From the NCBI RefSeq assembly GCF_009557055.1, contig NZ_CP045649.1, forward strand, positions 3,323,501 to 3,387,500: DNA of 64,000 bases, in the 5' to 3' direction. This stretch comes from Nocardioides sp. dk884. GTDB lineage: Bacteria > Actinomycetota > Actinomycetes > Propionibacteriales > Nocardioidaceae. Shown here piece by piece: positions 16,317-25,873 of the stretch. A program made the translations under genes and the position numbers. Each line of letters starts with the position of its first letter. Position 1 is the stretch's first letter. Under the pieces are notes generated by a model that was given only the letters and a program-made list of their open reading frames with translations, searched no databases and was not told where the DNA came from.

Positions 16317-18455
16317 ATGACCCAGCCACGCCCGGAGGCCGGCGCGCGCTCGCCCTTCCGTGCGGACGTGCAGGGCCTGCGCGCGATCGCCGTGCTCACG
16401 GTCATCGCCGGCCACGCGGGGCTCGCCCAGCTGCCCGGGGGCTTCGTCGGGGTCGACGTCTTCTTCGTGATCTCCGGGTTCTTGATCACCCAGCTGCTCC
16501 TGCGCGAGGTCGCCCGCACCGGCCGGGTCTCGCTGCGCGGCTTCTACGCCCGCCGCGCGCGGCGCATCCTCCCCGCCGCGACCCTCGTCACCCTGGTGAC
16601 CCTCGGCGCCTCGGTGTGGTTGCTCAGCGCCCTCGACGCGCTCGAGGTGGTCAAGGACGCCGCCTGGGCGACGATCTTCGCCGCCAACATCCGCTTCGCG
16701 GCGGTCGGCACCGACTACTTCGCCCGCGACCAGCTGCCCTCCCCGCTGCAGCACTACTGGTCGCTGGCCGTCGAGGAGCAGTTCTACCTCGTCTGGCCAC
16801 TGGTGCTGGTGGCCTGCGTGCTGCTGGCACGCCGCCTCACGCGCGGCGCCGCGGACCCCTCGCCGGCCCGCACCGCCCGGGTGGTCATGGTGACGCTCGG
16901 CGTGCTCACCGCCGCCTCGTTCGCGTACGGCGTGTGGCGCACCGAGGTCGACCCCGCCGCGGCGTACTTCTCCACCCCGGCGCGGGCCTGGGAGCTCGGC
17001 CTCGGCGCCCTCGCGGTCCCCCTCGCCCCGGTCATCGCCGCGCGCATGCCCTCGACCGCGCGGGGACTGCTGAGCGTCACCGGGCTGGGCTTCATCGCCG
17101 CGGCCTGCCTGCGCTACGACGAGACCTCGCCGTTCCCCGGCACCGCCGCGCTGCTGCCGGTCGTGGGCGCGCTGCTGGTGCTGGTCGCGGGCGCGGGCGG
17201 CCACCCGCGCGAGCCGTTCCCGATCCGGGCGCTGGGCGTCCGGCCGATGCGGGTGGTCGGCGACTGGTCCTACTCCCTCTACCTGTGGCACTGGCCGCTG
17301 CTCGTGCTGCCGGTCGGCTACCTCGGCCGCGACCTCACCCCGCTGGAGGTGGGGGCGGCGGTCGCCGCGACGTTCCTGCTCTCCGGGCTCACCTACCGCC
17401 TCGTCGAGACGCCGTTCCGCCGCACCCGCGTCCTGCGCGTGCACCGCGGCCTCGTGCTCTACCCCGTCTCCCTGGGCCTGGTCGCGGCCGGTGCCTTCGC
17501 CGCGCAGGACTACGCCGAGTGGCGCACCGGGGAGCACGGCGACGACCCGGCGGTGACGGTGAGCGACCTGGGCCAGGAGGCCGCCGAGCTCGACCCGACG
17601 GTCGCGCTGGTGAAGGCCTCGGTGCTGGCCGCCCGGGAGGGCCAGGCCGTGCCCAGCGACCTGACCCCCGACCTGCTCGACATCCGCGAGGACCGAGCCG
17701 GGCTGGGCCGGTGCAGCTATGAGACCGACTCGCTCCCGCTGTGCCCGCGCGGCACCACCGGCACCCCGGAGCAGACAGTCGTCGTGCTCGGCAACTCCCA
17801 CGGCCGCATGTGGGTGCCCGCCTTCGAGCGGATCGCCCGCGAGCACGACCTGCGCACCTACTACCTGGTCAAGGTCGGCTGCCCCGCGGCGCTGGTGACC
17901 GTCGGCTCGCAGGCCGAGTACGCCGGGTGCACGACCTTCCGCGAGTGGGCGCTCGAGCAGATCGCCGAGCTCGATCCCGACCTCGTGGTGGTCGCCACCA
18001 ACGTCTCGGAGACCCTGCTCCACGAGGGCCGCCCGGTCGAGGACCCCGCCGAGCGCGACGTGCTGGTGCGCGCGGGCTTCGACACCCTCTTCGACCGGCT
18101 CGCGCCGATCGCGGGGCGCACCGTGCTGCTGCGCGACGTCCCCGAGCTCGACGAGTCGCCCGAGGTCTGCCTGAGCACCGGACGCCCCGACCTCGGCGAC
18201 TGCCTGCTCGCCCCCACCCCGGACGCCACCCGGATGGCCGACCTCTCGGTCGCCTCCGCCCAGGAGCGCCGGATCCCGGTCATCGACCCGACCCCGTGGG
18301 TGTGCTGGGACGGCTCGTGCCCGGCGGTGATCGGCTCGACGATCCCCTACCGCGACGTCGGCCACCTCACCACCGAGTACGCCGCGGCCCTCACCGAGGA
18401 CCTCGAGCGGGCGCTGGCCCCCCTGCTCGGGGCCGGCCGGACCTCAGCCGGCTGA
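16317..18455 (+). CDS. OafA-like acyltransferase with C-terminal SGNH domain
   Basis: 712 residues. Residues 1-400 are an acyltransferase-3 membrane domain with about ten helices (R-A-D-V-Q-G-L-R-A-I-A-V, GGFVGVDVFFVISGFLIT, YARRARRILPAA, W-S-L-A-V-E-E-Q-F-Y). The external C-terminal part is an SGNH domain with VVLGNSHGRM and a D/H-containing block (CWDGSCPAV...YRDVGHLTTEYA). Such fusions O-acetylate cell-surface glycans, lipids or peptidoglycan: the membrane half brings acetyl across and the SGNH half transfers it. AGGAG precedes the ATG at 16317; a TAATGT box at 16284-16289 could be the -10. Its 3' end overlaps the convergent methyltransferase gene by 12 bases. Confidence 0.87.
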   Translation: MTQPRPEAGARSPFRADVQGLRAIAVLTVIAGHAGLAQLPGGFVGVDVFFVISGFLITQLLLREVARTGRVSLRGFYARRARRILPAATLVTLVTLGASVWLLSALDALEVVKDAAWATIFAANIRFAAVGTDYFARDQLPSPLQHYWSLAVEEQFYLVWPLVLVACVLLARRLTRGAADPSPARTARVVMVTLGVLTAASFAYGVWRTEVDPAAAYFSTPARAWELGLGALAVPLAPVIAARMPSTARGLLSVTGLGFIAAACLRYDETSPFPGTAALLPVVGALLVLVAGAGGHPREPFPIRALGVRPMRVVGDWSYSLYLWHWPLLVLPVGYLGRDLTPLEVGAAVAATFLLSGLTYRLVETPFRRTRVLRVHRGLVLYPVSLGLVAAGAFAAQDYAEWRTGEHGDDPAVTVSDLGQEAAELDPTVALVKASVLAAREGQAVPSDLTPDLLDIREDRAGLGRCSYETDSLPLCPRGTTGTPEQTVVVLGNSHGRMWVPAFERIAREHDLRTYYLVKVGCPAALVTVGSQAEYAGCTTFREWALEQIAELDPDLVVVATNVSETLLHEGRPVEDPAERDVLVRAGFDTLFDRLAPIAGRTVLLRDVPELDESPEVCLSTGRPDLGDCLLAPTPDATRMADLSVASAQERRIPVIDPTPWVCWDGSCPAVIGSTIPYRDVGHLTTEYAAALTEDLERALAPLLGAGRTSAG

Positions 18456-19097
18456 CGGCTCGCGTCGCCGCACGGCCACCACGACCGTGTCGGTGGCGAC
18501 CGCCTCGCGCCCCGCGGCGTCGCGCACCCGGCGGGTGGGGGCGTCCGCGACCCGCACGTCCCAGTCCGCCGGGTCCAGCAGCGCGGTCACCTGCTCGGGG
18601 GCGAACAGCAGCCGGCCGAGCTCGGGGTTGCGCAGCCCGGCGGCGGCGTCCGCGGGGTGGTGCGCCCCGACCAGCAGCGTGCCGCCGGGGCGGACCGCCG
18701 CGGCGAGCACGGCGTACACCTGCGCGAAGTGCTGCTCGGGCAGGTGCAGGAAGTGCACGCTGACCAGGTCGGCCGCCGGCACCTCGTCGGCGGCGAGCAG
18801 GTCCACCTGACGCCACGTGCAGCGCTCGGTGACGCCCTCCGCCTCCGCGGCGTGCTGCGCGGCCCGCTCCAGGGCCACCGCTGACACGTCCACGCCGGTG
18901 ACCTGCCAGCCCCGCCGGGCCAGCCAGACCGCGTCGGCGCCCTCGCCGCACCCCACGTCCAGCGCGGTGCCGGGGGCCAGGCCCGCGGCGTGCTCGACCA
19001 GGCGGGCGTTCGGCTGGCCCGACCAGATCCGGTGCGACGCGGCGTACCGCTCGTCCCAGAACTCAGCGCTCCAGCGGTCCGGTGCTGTCTCACTCAT
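18444..19097 (-). CDS. Class I SAM-dependent methyltransferase, start abuts a tRNA
   Basis: 217 residues. The Rossmann motif ALDVGCGEGADAVWLARRGW, G-V-D-V-S and VRPGGTLLVGAH identify a class I methyltransferase of the Methyltransf_25 group; W-D-E-R-Y...S-H-R-I-W-S-G-Q-P-N is the usual head of this subgroup (tellurite-resistance/TehB-like). The acceptor molecule is unknown. The ATG at 19097 is only two bases beyond the 3' end of the tRNA at 19099-19172. There is no room for a normal ribosome-binding site except the GGGGG of the tRNA acceptor strand. The frame stays open through the tRNA, but the conserved region begins at this ATG. Confidence 0.82.
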   Translation of the reverse strand: MSETAPDRWSAEFWDERYAASHRIWSGQPNARLVEHAAGLAPGTALDVGCGEGADAVWLARRGWQVTGVDVSAVALERAAQHAAEAEGVTERCTWRQVDLLAADEVPAADLVSVHFLHLPEQHFAQVYAVLAAAVRPGGTLLVGAHHPADAAAGLRNPELGRLLFAPEQVTALLDPADWDVRVADAPTRRVRDAAGREAVATDTVVVAVRRREPSAG

Positions 19098-19098
19098 G

Positions 19099-19172
19099 TG
19101 CCCCCGGTGGGACTCGAACCCACACTGCGCCGCTTTTAAGGCGGCTTCCTCTGCCGATTGGGATACGGGGGC
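19099..19172 (-). tRNA. tRNA with UAA anticodon (nominal Leu), class I shape
   Basis: 74 bases fold as a cloverleaf: acceptor GCCCCCG/CGGGGGC with discriminator A, anticodon stem GCCGC/GCGGC around the loop CTTAAAA (anticodon TAA), T stem GTGGG/CCCAC with loop TTCGAGT, CCA not encoded. The variable loop is only 5 bases (GCAGT), whereas normal tRNA-Leu is class II with a long variable arm. The D stem is weak (T-A, C-G, C-G and a C/A mismatch). The anticodon would read the very rare UUA codon. Whether leucyl-tRNA synthetase charges it is uncertain. A TACCGT box at 19213-19208 could be its promoter. Confidence 0.75.
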
Positions 19173-19220
19173 GACGCCCGCGAGCGGACGTCGCAGTCTG
19201 CTCGCAGACGGTACGACGTG

Positions 19221-19236
19221 GGCCCGCTCCCGGGCC
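19221..19236 (-). terminator. Possible terminator after def
   Basis: GGCCCG-CTCC-CGGGCC hairpin about 20 bases beyond the def stop and upstream of the tRNA. Short stem, no T-tract; weak evidence. Confidence 0.3.
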
Positions 19237-19255
19237 AGCACTGGGACTACCGGAC

Positions 19256-19834
19256 CTACAAGTAGGTCTTGCGCGGGTGGATGGCGTGCGCGCCCGCGAC
19301 CCGGTCGAGGAAGACGAAGCCCGCGCAGTGGTCCAGCTCATGCTGCAGGCAGCGGGCCTCGAAGGCGTTCGCCGAGAACGTGACCTCCTCGCCGGTGCCG
19401 GGCAGCTGGCCGCGCACGACCAGCCGCGAGGCGCGCTTCACGTCGCCGGTGAAGTCCGGGACGCTCATGCAACCCTCGCGGGCCTTCTCGTTGCGGCTGG
19501 ACTCGATGACCTCGGCGTTGCACAGCACGAAGGTGCCGTGGTGCTCGCGGGTCTTGGGGTGGGCGGAGACGTCGACGCAGAAGACCCGGGCCGCGACTCC
19601 GACCTGCTGGGCGGCGAGGCCGACGCAGCCGGGGCTGACCCGCATGGTGGCGACCAGGTCCGCGGCGAGCTGCACCGTCTCGGGCGCGGTGGGGTCGACA
19701 TCGGCGCCGGGAGTGGAGAGCACCGGGTCGGGCACGCGCACGACCTCCAGGACCCGTCCCTCGACACCCAGCTCGTCCTCGGTCCAGGCCGCCAGCCGCT
19801 CGCTCGGCGCGGCCGGGGTGGGGGTGACGCTCAC
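19256..19834 (-). CDS. def: Peptide deformylase
   Basis: 192 residues. The three deformylase motifs are present: GCVGLAAQQ (69-77, with Gln where most enzymes have Pro), EGCMSVP (120-126, metal-ligand Cys) and HELDH (165-169). It removes the formyl group from nascent N-terminal methionine in the cytoplasm, using Fe2+ or Zn2+. The first ~30 residues are an extra head. The GTG at 19834 overlaps the stop of the ACT protein gene (GTGA), giving tight coupling. The altered GxGLAAxQ box and H-C-A-G after the metal site suggest the secondary actinobacterial deformylase group. Confidence 0.9.
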   Translation of the reverse strand: MSVTPTPAAPSERLAAWTEDELGVEGRVLEVVRVPDPVLSTPGADVDPTAPETVQLAADLVATMRVSPGCVGLAAQQVGVAARVFCVDVSAHPKTREHHGTFVLCNAEVIESSRNEKAREGCMSVPDFTGDVKRASRLVVRGQLPGTGEEVTFSANAFEARCLQHELDHCAGFVFLDRVAGAHAIHPRKTYL

Positions 19835-20358
19835 AGCTCGTCGGCCTCCGCGGGACGCAGGGTGGCGCCGACTCCGAGGGCGGTGGCCGCCGTGCGGATC
19901 GAGGTCTCGAGGGCGTCGAGGTCGGTGCCGGCGGGCACGTCGAACTCCGCGACCAGGAGGTAGAGGCTGCCCGAGAGCCGGGTGCTGAGGTCGGTGATGT
20001 TGCCACCGAGCGCGGCCACCTCGGACACGACGCCGGAGACGATGCCGGGGCGGTCGCCGCCGTGGACGGTCAGGACCCAGGAGGTGCCGGCGGCGGCGGG
20101 CACGCTCTCCTCGGGGACCTCGCGGACGGTCACGGTCAGGGTGCCGTCCGCGGTGAGCGGCGCGAGCGCGGACTCGATCGCGGCAGCCTCGACGTCGCCG
20201 GAGCAGACCAGCATCATCGCGAAGTGCCCGCGCAGCAGCGTCATCGTGGAGTCCTCGAGGTTGAGGCCCAGCCCGGCCAGCTGGCCGGTGGTCTCCGCGA
20301 TGATGCCGGGGCGGTCGTGGCCCAGGACGGTGACGGCGTACAGGGTGGGAGTGCTCAC
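19831..20358 (-). CDS. Two-ACT-domain protein (GcvR-like)
   Basis: 175 residues made of two ACT domains, starting LYAVTVLGHDRPGIIAETTG and SWVLTVHGGDRPGIVSGVVS. The paired D-R-P-G-I motifs form amino-acid-binding turns. GcvR-like proteins bind glycine or other amino acids and regulate partner proteins; there is no DNA-binding domain. GTG start at 20358 overlapping the UDG stop, and its own stop overlaps the def start, so UDG-ACT-def forms one coupled unit. The partner regulated here is unknown. Confidence 0.8.
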   Translation of the reverse strand: MSTPTLYAVTVLGHDRPGIIAETTGQLAGLGLNLEDSTMTLLRGHFAMMLVCSGDVEAAAIESALAPLTADGTLTVTVREVPEESVPAAAGTSWVLTVHGGDRPGIVSGVVSEVAALGGNITDLSTRLSGSLYLLVAEFDVPAGTDLDALETSIRTAATALGVGATLRPAEADEL

Positions 20359-21251
20359 CGCGGCATTGTCGCAGCCACCTCCGCCGCACGACCCAGGACC
20401 TCATCGAGCATCGCCTCGGTGAGCCTCCCGGTGAAGGTGTTCTGCTGGCTGGGGTGGTAGCTGCCGATCAGCAGCACGTCGTGGCGCCCGGCCTCCGCGC
20501 GCCCCCGCAGCAGCGCCTCCGCGCCGTGCCCGAAGCGCGGCCGCGGCCGCGGCACCTGCCACCCCGCGCCGCCGAACGCGGCCAGCGCCGCTCCCCAACC
20601 GATCGCGCCGAGCGCCACTGCGACTCGCACCGTGCCGGCCAGCAGCGCGAGCTCGGCATCGAGCCACGGCGCGCAGGTGTGGCGCTCCTCGGTCGTGGGC
20701 TTGTTCTGCGGCGGGGCGCAGCGCACCGCCGCGACCATCCGGGTGTCGACCAGCGCCTGGCCGTCCGCGGCGTGCACGCTGGTCGGCCGGGTCGCCAGGC
20801 CGACGCGGTGCAGGCTGGCGAACAGCCAGTCCCCCGACCGGTCGCCGGTGAAGATCCGCCCCGTGCGGTTGCCGCCCTGGGCCGCGGGCGCGAGCCCCAC
20901 GACCAGGATCCGCGCGTCCGCCGGACCCCAGCCGGGGATCGGGCGTCCCCAGTACGGCTGGTCGGCGTACGACGCCCGCTTGTGCACGGCGACGTCCTCG
21001 CGCCAGCGCACCAGCCGCGGGCAGGCGCGGCACACGCTCACCCGCGCGTCGAGCTCGCCCAGCCCGGCTTCCCTGGCCTGCGTGCCCGCGGCGAGACGAC
21101 GGACCCCGGCCGCGGTGGTCGCGACCGGGGTCTCGGGTCGGGCGGGGTCCCCCGGCCAACCGGTGCCGGCAGGCACGGGCGAGGGGTGCAGCTCGCCGGT
21201 GGCCGGGTGCGGCAGGGGCACGCCTATCGGCGTGCTCCCGGCCGGGTTCAC
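20355..21251 (-). CDS. udgB: Uracil-DNA glycosylase family 5 (UDGb), iron-sulfur type
   Basis: 298 residues. Motif A G-L-A-P-A-A-Q-G-G-N-R-T-G-R (119-132) and the late SYHPSQQNTFTGRLT are diagnostic for UDGb. These enzymes remove uracil and other deaminated bases such as hypoxanthine from DNA and lack the polar catalytic residue of family 1. Four cysteines C74, C77, C178 and C193 are placed to hold a 4Fe-4S cluster. The first ~65 residues are a variable head. The ATG at 21251 overlaps the stop of the YtxH-like gene. In Mycobacterium the homologue is Rv1259. Confidence 0.88.
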   Translation of the reverse strand: MNPAGSTPIGVPLPHPATGELHPSPVPAGTGWPGDPARPETPVATTAAGVRRLAAGTQAREAGLGELDARVSVCRACPRLVRWREDVAVHKRASYADQPYWGRPIPGWGPADARILVVGLAPAAQGGNRTGRIFTGDRSGDWLFASLHRVGLATRPTSVHAADGQALVDTRMVAAVRCAPPQNKPTTEERHTCAPWLDAELALLAGTVRVAVALGAIGWGAALAAFGGAGWQVPRPRPRFGHGAEALLRGRAEAGRHDVLLIGSYHPSQQNTFTGRLTEAMLDEVLGRAAEVAATMPR

Positions 21252-21541
21252 GGGGCCGGCGGCACCGAGGTCTGGGCCTGCCCGGGGCTCTGGTCGTGGC
21301 TGCGCACCTTGTCGGCCGCGGCGTGCGCCGCGCTCTCCGCCTTCTCCTTGGCCACGTCGGCCGCGGCCGCCGCCTGGGTGCTGACGACGTCCTGGGCCTG
21401 CTGCGCGGCCTGCTGGACACGCGGGTTTCCGCTGACCTTCTGAGCCTGGGCCTTGATCTGCTCGTAGCGCTCACGCCCGGCGCGCGCGCCCAGGACGTAA
21501 CCGGCACCAGCGGCCAGCAGCAGCGGAAGCTTCTTCAGCAT
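21248..21541 (-). CDS. Small YtxH-like membrane protein
   Basis: 97 residues: a hydrophobic N-terminal helix (LPLLLAAGAGYVLGARAGRER), then an Ala/Gln-rich amphipathic helix and a Pro-rich tail, as in YtxH-like general-stress proteins. The ATG at 21541 was chosen because AAGGAG lies at good distance; the GTG at 21583 has no such site. The stop overlaps the UDG start. The function is unknown; the composition suggests a membrane-bound coiled helix. Confidence 0.7.
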   Translation of the reverse strand: MLKKLPLLLAAGAGYVLGARAGRERYEQIKAQAQKVSGNPRVQQAAQQAQDVVSTQAAAAADVAKEKAESAAHAAADKVRSHDQSPGQAQTSVPPAP

Positions 21542-21614
21542 GGAGGATCTCCTTCGAGGGTTGAGAACAGGTGGAACGAACACTCAGGGGGCGGCGGCGT
21601 ACGCCGCGCCGGGC

Positions 21615-21995
21615 TCAGTGCGAGCGGCGCCAGCGCAGCACGAGCAGACCGGCCACCGCCGCGACGCCGGCGGCGAGGGCCGCGATCAACTCCGGACGCA
21701 ACGAGCCGTCGGCGGTGGTCATGGCGTCGCTCATCCGGGAGCGGACGTCGAGACGGGCCTGGAGCTCCTCGACGGTCTCGGCCAGCTCCGCGCGCTGGCG
21801 CGCCACGTCGGCGGCCAGGGCGTCCGGGGTCTGCGGGGTGTCGGGCGTGCCGGGGCTGTCCGGCGTGCCGGCGGTGGCGGGCTGGGGCGGGTTGGCAGGG
21901 GTGCCGGCGTCGACGGGGTGGGCGCCCGACGTCTCCGGGACAGCCCGGGCCGGGACCGGCTGGTCGGGGCCGGGAAGGGGACGGTCGCCACTCAC
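21615..21995 (-). CDS. DUF3618 family membrane protein
   Basis: 126 residues. A Pro/Thr-rich disordered head is followed by R-Q-R-A-E-L-A-E-T-V-E-E-L-Q-A-R-L-D-V, the conserved helix of DUF3618. A short linker and one transmembrane helix (ELIAALAAGVAAVAGLLVLR) follow, ending in R-W-R-R-S-H. The family is common in actinobacteria next to phage-holin-like and YtxH-like genes, as here, but has no known role. GTG start at 21995 overlaps the stop of the preceding holin-like gene. Confidence 0.78.
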   Translation of the reverse strand: MSGDRPLPGPDQPVPARAVPETSGAHPVDAGTPANPPQPATAGTPDSPGTPDTPQTPDALAADVARQRAELAETVEELQARLDVRSRMSDAMTTADGSLRPELIAALAAGVAAVAGLLVLRWRRSH

Positions 21996-22396
21996 GAGTG
22001 GCCTCCCTTGATCGTGGCCACGTCCTCCTTGACCCCGGCGACGGCGCGCTCGGGGGCCACGGGGGTGGCCTGCTGGACCTCGCGCCGGCCGACGACCGCG
22101 GCGATCGCGGCGATGACGAACAGCACGCCGGCCACGATCAGGGCAGAGGCCCAGGCCGGGAGCACCAGGGCGAGGAGGAGGATGAGCCCGGCGATCAGCG
22201 CGCCGAGCCCGTAGAGCGCGATCAGGCCGGCCGCGCCGAAGGCACCGAGACCGAGCCCGGCCTTCTTGCCCTTCTCGGTCAGCTCGGCCTGCGCCAGCCG
22301 CAGCTCGCTGCGGATGAGTTGCGGAACCTGCTCGGTGAGACGGTGCACCAGGGCACCCAGAGGTTCCTCGGAACTGCTCGGGGTCCGGTCGGTCAT
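21992..22396 (-). CDS. Phage-holin superfamily III / DUF1469 membrane protein
   Basis: 134 residues. The N-terminal amphipathic part (LVHRLTEQVPQLIRSELRLA) and two close hydrophobic helices (LGLGAFGAAGLIALYGLG... and LVLPAWASALIVAGVLFVIA) match the Actino/phage holin-3 family, small envelope proteins of unknown role. First gene of a coupled run holin-like, DUF3618. The ATG at 22396 is preceded by a 44-base gap after the ppx stop. No ribosome-binding site of note. Confidence 0.75.
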   Translation of the reverse strand: MTDRTPSSSEEPLGALVHRLTEQVPQLIRSELRLAQAELTEKGKKAGLGLGAFGAAGLIALYGLGALIAGLILLLALVLPAWASALIVAGVLFVIAAIAAVVGRREVQQATPVAPERAVAGVKEDVATIKGGHS

Positions 22397-22440
22397 GGCC
22401 GACCAGTGCCCGAGCCTCCGCCGCGCAAACTCCTGGCGGC

Positions 22441-23379
22441 CTAGCCGGCCAGGATCGACCTGGCGATGCCGTCGAGGATGTCGGCCTCGGAGACCACCAG
22501 CTCGGTCACCGACGTACGCCGCAGCACGCACGACAGCACCAGCGCGCCCGCGTCGATCACGTCGGCGCGGCCCGGGTGCATCCACGGCAGCGCCAGCCGC
22601 TCGGCGACGCTCATCGCCACCAGCCGGTCGACCATCGCGTGCACCTCGGCGACCGGCAGGCGGGCCTGGTCGATCGCGTCGCGGTCGTAGCGCTCCAGCC
22701 CCAGCACCCCGGCCGCGATGGTGATGATCGTCCCCGCGACGCCGACGACGGTGGCCGCCTCGCCCGCCGGGACCGGGCACTCGTCGAGGTGGGCCTCGAT
22801 GTCGGCCACGCAGGCCGCCACCTCCGCCGCGGTGGGCGGGTCGGAGTGCAGGTGCCGCTCATGCTGGCGCACCGACCCGATGTCCATCGAGTGGCCGTAG
22901 CGCGGGTGGTCCTCGCCGAGGATCAGCTCGGTGGAGCCGCCGCCGATGTCGACGACCAGCACCGGGGGCACCGGACCCGTCCGCAGACCGCCGACCGCCC
23001 CGGCGAAGGACAGGGCGGCCTCCTCGTGGCCGGTCAGCACCTCCGGGTCGACCCCGAGCCGCGCACGCACACCGGCCGCGAACACGTCGGCGTTGGCGGC
23101 GTCGCGGGTCGCCGAGGTGGCACAGAAGCGGATGTTCTGGGTGGGTACGCCGTGCGACGCCACCAGCGCGGCGTACTCGTCGATGGCGACCCAGGCCCGC
23201 TCGAGCGCCTCGTCGGCGAGCCGGCCGGTGGCGTCCACGCCCTGGCCCAGCCGCACCATCCGCACCTCGCGCACCAGCGGACCCGTCGGGTCGCTGATCA
23301 GCAGCTTGATGGTGTTGGTGCCGCAGTCGACCGCCGCGGTCGGCCGCCCGGGAAGTCGGGTGCCCACCGGGTCAGTCAT
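22441..23379 (-). CDS. ppx: Exopolyphosphatase / guanosine pentaphosphate phosphohydrolase
   Basis: 312 residues of the Ppx/GppA branch of the ASKHA fold. AAVDCGTNTIKLLISD is phosphate loop 1 and LVVDIGGGSTELILG is phosphate loop 2, followed by SVRQHERHL. It splits inorganic polyphosphate or converts pppGpp to ppGpp. It lacks the C-terminal HD-like domain of the long enzymes, as in the two-domain actinobacterial form. The ATG at 23379 overlaps the DUF501 stop by eight bases. The gene order eno, ftsB-like, DUF501, ppx is that of Rv1023-Rv1026 in M. tuberculosis. Confidence 0.9.
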   Translation of the reverse strand: MTDPVGTRLPGRPTAAVDCGTNTIKLLISDPTGPLVREVRMVRLGQGVDATGRLADEALERAWVAIDEYAALVASHGVPTQNIRFCATSATRDAANADVFAAGVRARLGVDPEVLTGHEEAALSFAGAVGGLRTGPVPPVLVVDIGGGSTELILGEDHPRYGHSMDIGSVRQHERHLHSDPPTAAEVAACVADIEAHLDECPVPAGEAATVVGVAGTIITIAAGVLGLERYDRDAIDQARLPVAEVHAMVDRLVAMSVAERLALPWMHPGRADVIDAGALVLSCVLRRTSVTELVVSEADILDGIARSILAG

Positions 23380-23899
23380 CGGCACTGGCGTCGGCAGGGG
23401 CCTGGTCGGCGCAGCCGCCGCCGACGCACGGACCCGCGGCCCACCACTCGCCGAGCCGCTCGAGCACCTCGTCGCCGAGCGGGTTGACGCCCGGCCCCAT
23501 CGCGAGCGACTGCCCGGCGAGCACGTGGAGGCACTTGACCCGGTCGGGCATCCCGCCGGCGGAGATGCCCTCGATCTCCGGCACCGTGCCGAGCGTGGCG
23601 CGGAACTCCAGGTAGCGCTCGTGCGCCGCGCGATAGGCGGCCGCGAGCTCGGGGTCGGTCGTGAGACGGTCCTGCATCTCCTTCATCACCCCGCCGCCCT
23701 CGAGGGTGCCGATCTTGGAGGCCGCCCGCGGGCAGGTGAGGTAGAAGGTCGTCGGGAACGGCGTGCCGTTGGGCAGGCGCGGCTCGGTGGTCACCACGTC
23801 AGGGTTGCCGCACGGGCACCGGTGACCGATCGCGTGGATCCCGCGCGGCTCCCGGCCGAGCTGCTCGGCGATGGCGTCGCGATCTGCGGGGTCGATCAC
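23372..23899 (-). CDS. DUF501 family protein
   Basis: 175 residues. H-R-C-P-C-G-N-P-D-V near the start, FYLTCPRA, and the later D-R-V-K-C-L-H-V-L mark DUF501. The conserved cysteines could form a metal site. The function is unknown. It sits between the divisome protein and ppx in most actinobacteria. GTG at 23899 overlaps the stop of the FtsB-like gene, which decides the start. An extra CVGGGC pair occurs in the C-terminal tail. Confidence 0.85.
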   Translation of the reverse strand: MIDPADRDAIAEQLGREPRGIHAIGHRCPCGNPDVVTTEPRLPNGTPFPTTFYLTCPRAASKIGTLEGGGVMKEMQDRLTTDPELAAAYRAAHERYLEFRATLGTVPEIEGISAGGMPDRVKCLHVLAGQSLAMGPGVNPLGDEVLERLGEWWAAGPCVGGGCADQAPADASADD

Positions 23900-24498
23900 T
23901 GCTGGGGGTTCTCCTTCTGAGGCTGCTCGCCGTCGGGCGAGCCGTCGATCTCCGCCGAGGGCGGGGCGCCGTTGCGCGGGGGGTGTCCGGCGGCCTCGAC
24001 CGAGCCCCAGGCGCCGGTCCACCAGGCCTCCGGGGTCTGGGGGGCGCTGCGGTCGGGGTCGCCCAGGGTCGACTGGGGCTCCACGGGCTCGCCGTTCTCG
24101 TCCAGGACGATGTAGGGGATCACGCCGGGCTTGACGTAGCCGAGCCGCTCGCGCGCCTCGCGCTCGACGTACGCCGGGTCCTCCCAGCGCCGCCGCTCGC
24201 GCTCCAGGTCGTCGATGGCGGCCTGGCGCTCGGCGATCTTGGCCTGGAGGTCCTGCAGGTGGCTGCGCTGGTCGAGGTAGGCGCGCAGCGAGGAGGCGTA
24301 GGAGACCGCGAGCACGGCCAGCACCAGGACCAGCACCGCGGTGCGGCCGGTGAGCCGCGACCGGGGACCGGAGGAGCCGCCCGTGGCCGGCGGCGTCGAC
24401 GTCCGGGCACGCCCGGAGCCGGACGCGGGGCGTCCGGGTCCGGTGCGTGCGCGAGGGCTGCTGGTCCCCCGTCGGGTGCGTCGGCGATCGTCGGCCAC
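23896..24498 (-). CDS. ftsB: FtsB/DivIC-like septum formation initiator
   Basis: 200 residues. A 50-residue basic cytoplasmic head precedes one transmembrane helix (about 53-70). Then comes a coiled coil (DQRSHLQDLQAKIAERQAAI, about 73-105), followed by D-P-A-Y-V-E-R-E-A-R-E-R-L-G-Y-V-K-P-G, the FtsB/DivIC hallmark. It would join FtsL and FtsQ in activating septal peptidoglycan synthesis. The acidic, Pro-rich external tail is typical of actinobacteria. Starts 29 bases after the eno stop, hence probably one transcript with eno. Confidence 0.88.
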   Translation of the reverse strand: MADDRRRTRRGTSSPRARTGPGRPASGSGRARTSTPPATGGSSGPRSRLTGRTAVLVLVLAVLAVSYASSLRAYLDQRSHLQDLQAKIAERQAAIDDLERERRRWEDPAYVEREARERLGYVKPGVIPYIVLDENGEPVEPQSTLGDPDRSAPQTPEAWWTGAWGSVEAAGHPPRNGAPPSAEIDGSPDGEQPQKENPQQ

Positions 24499-24526
24499 GG
24501 GTGGCTTCCTGTCGGTTCGGGTGGGC

Positions 24527-25873
<1,347 letters not shown>

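Noticed and set aside
19099-19172. tRNA as a phage or island attachment site
   Set aside because: No integrase and no second copy of the tRNA 3' end are visible nearby; the flanking genes are ordinary housekeeping genes.
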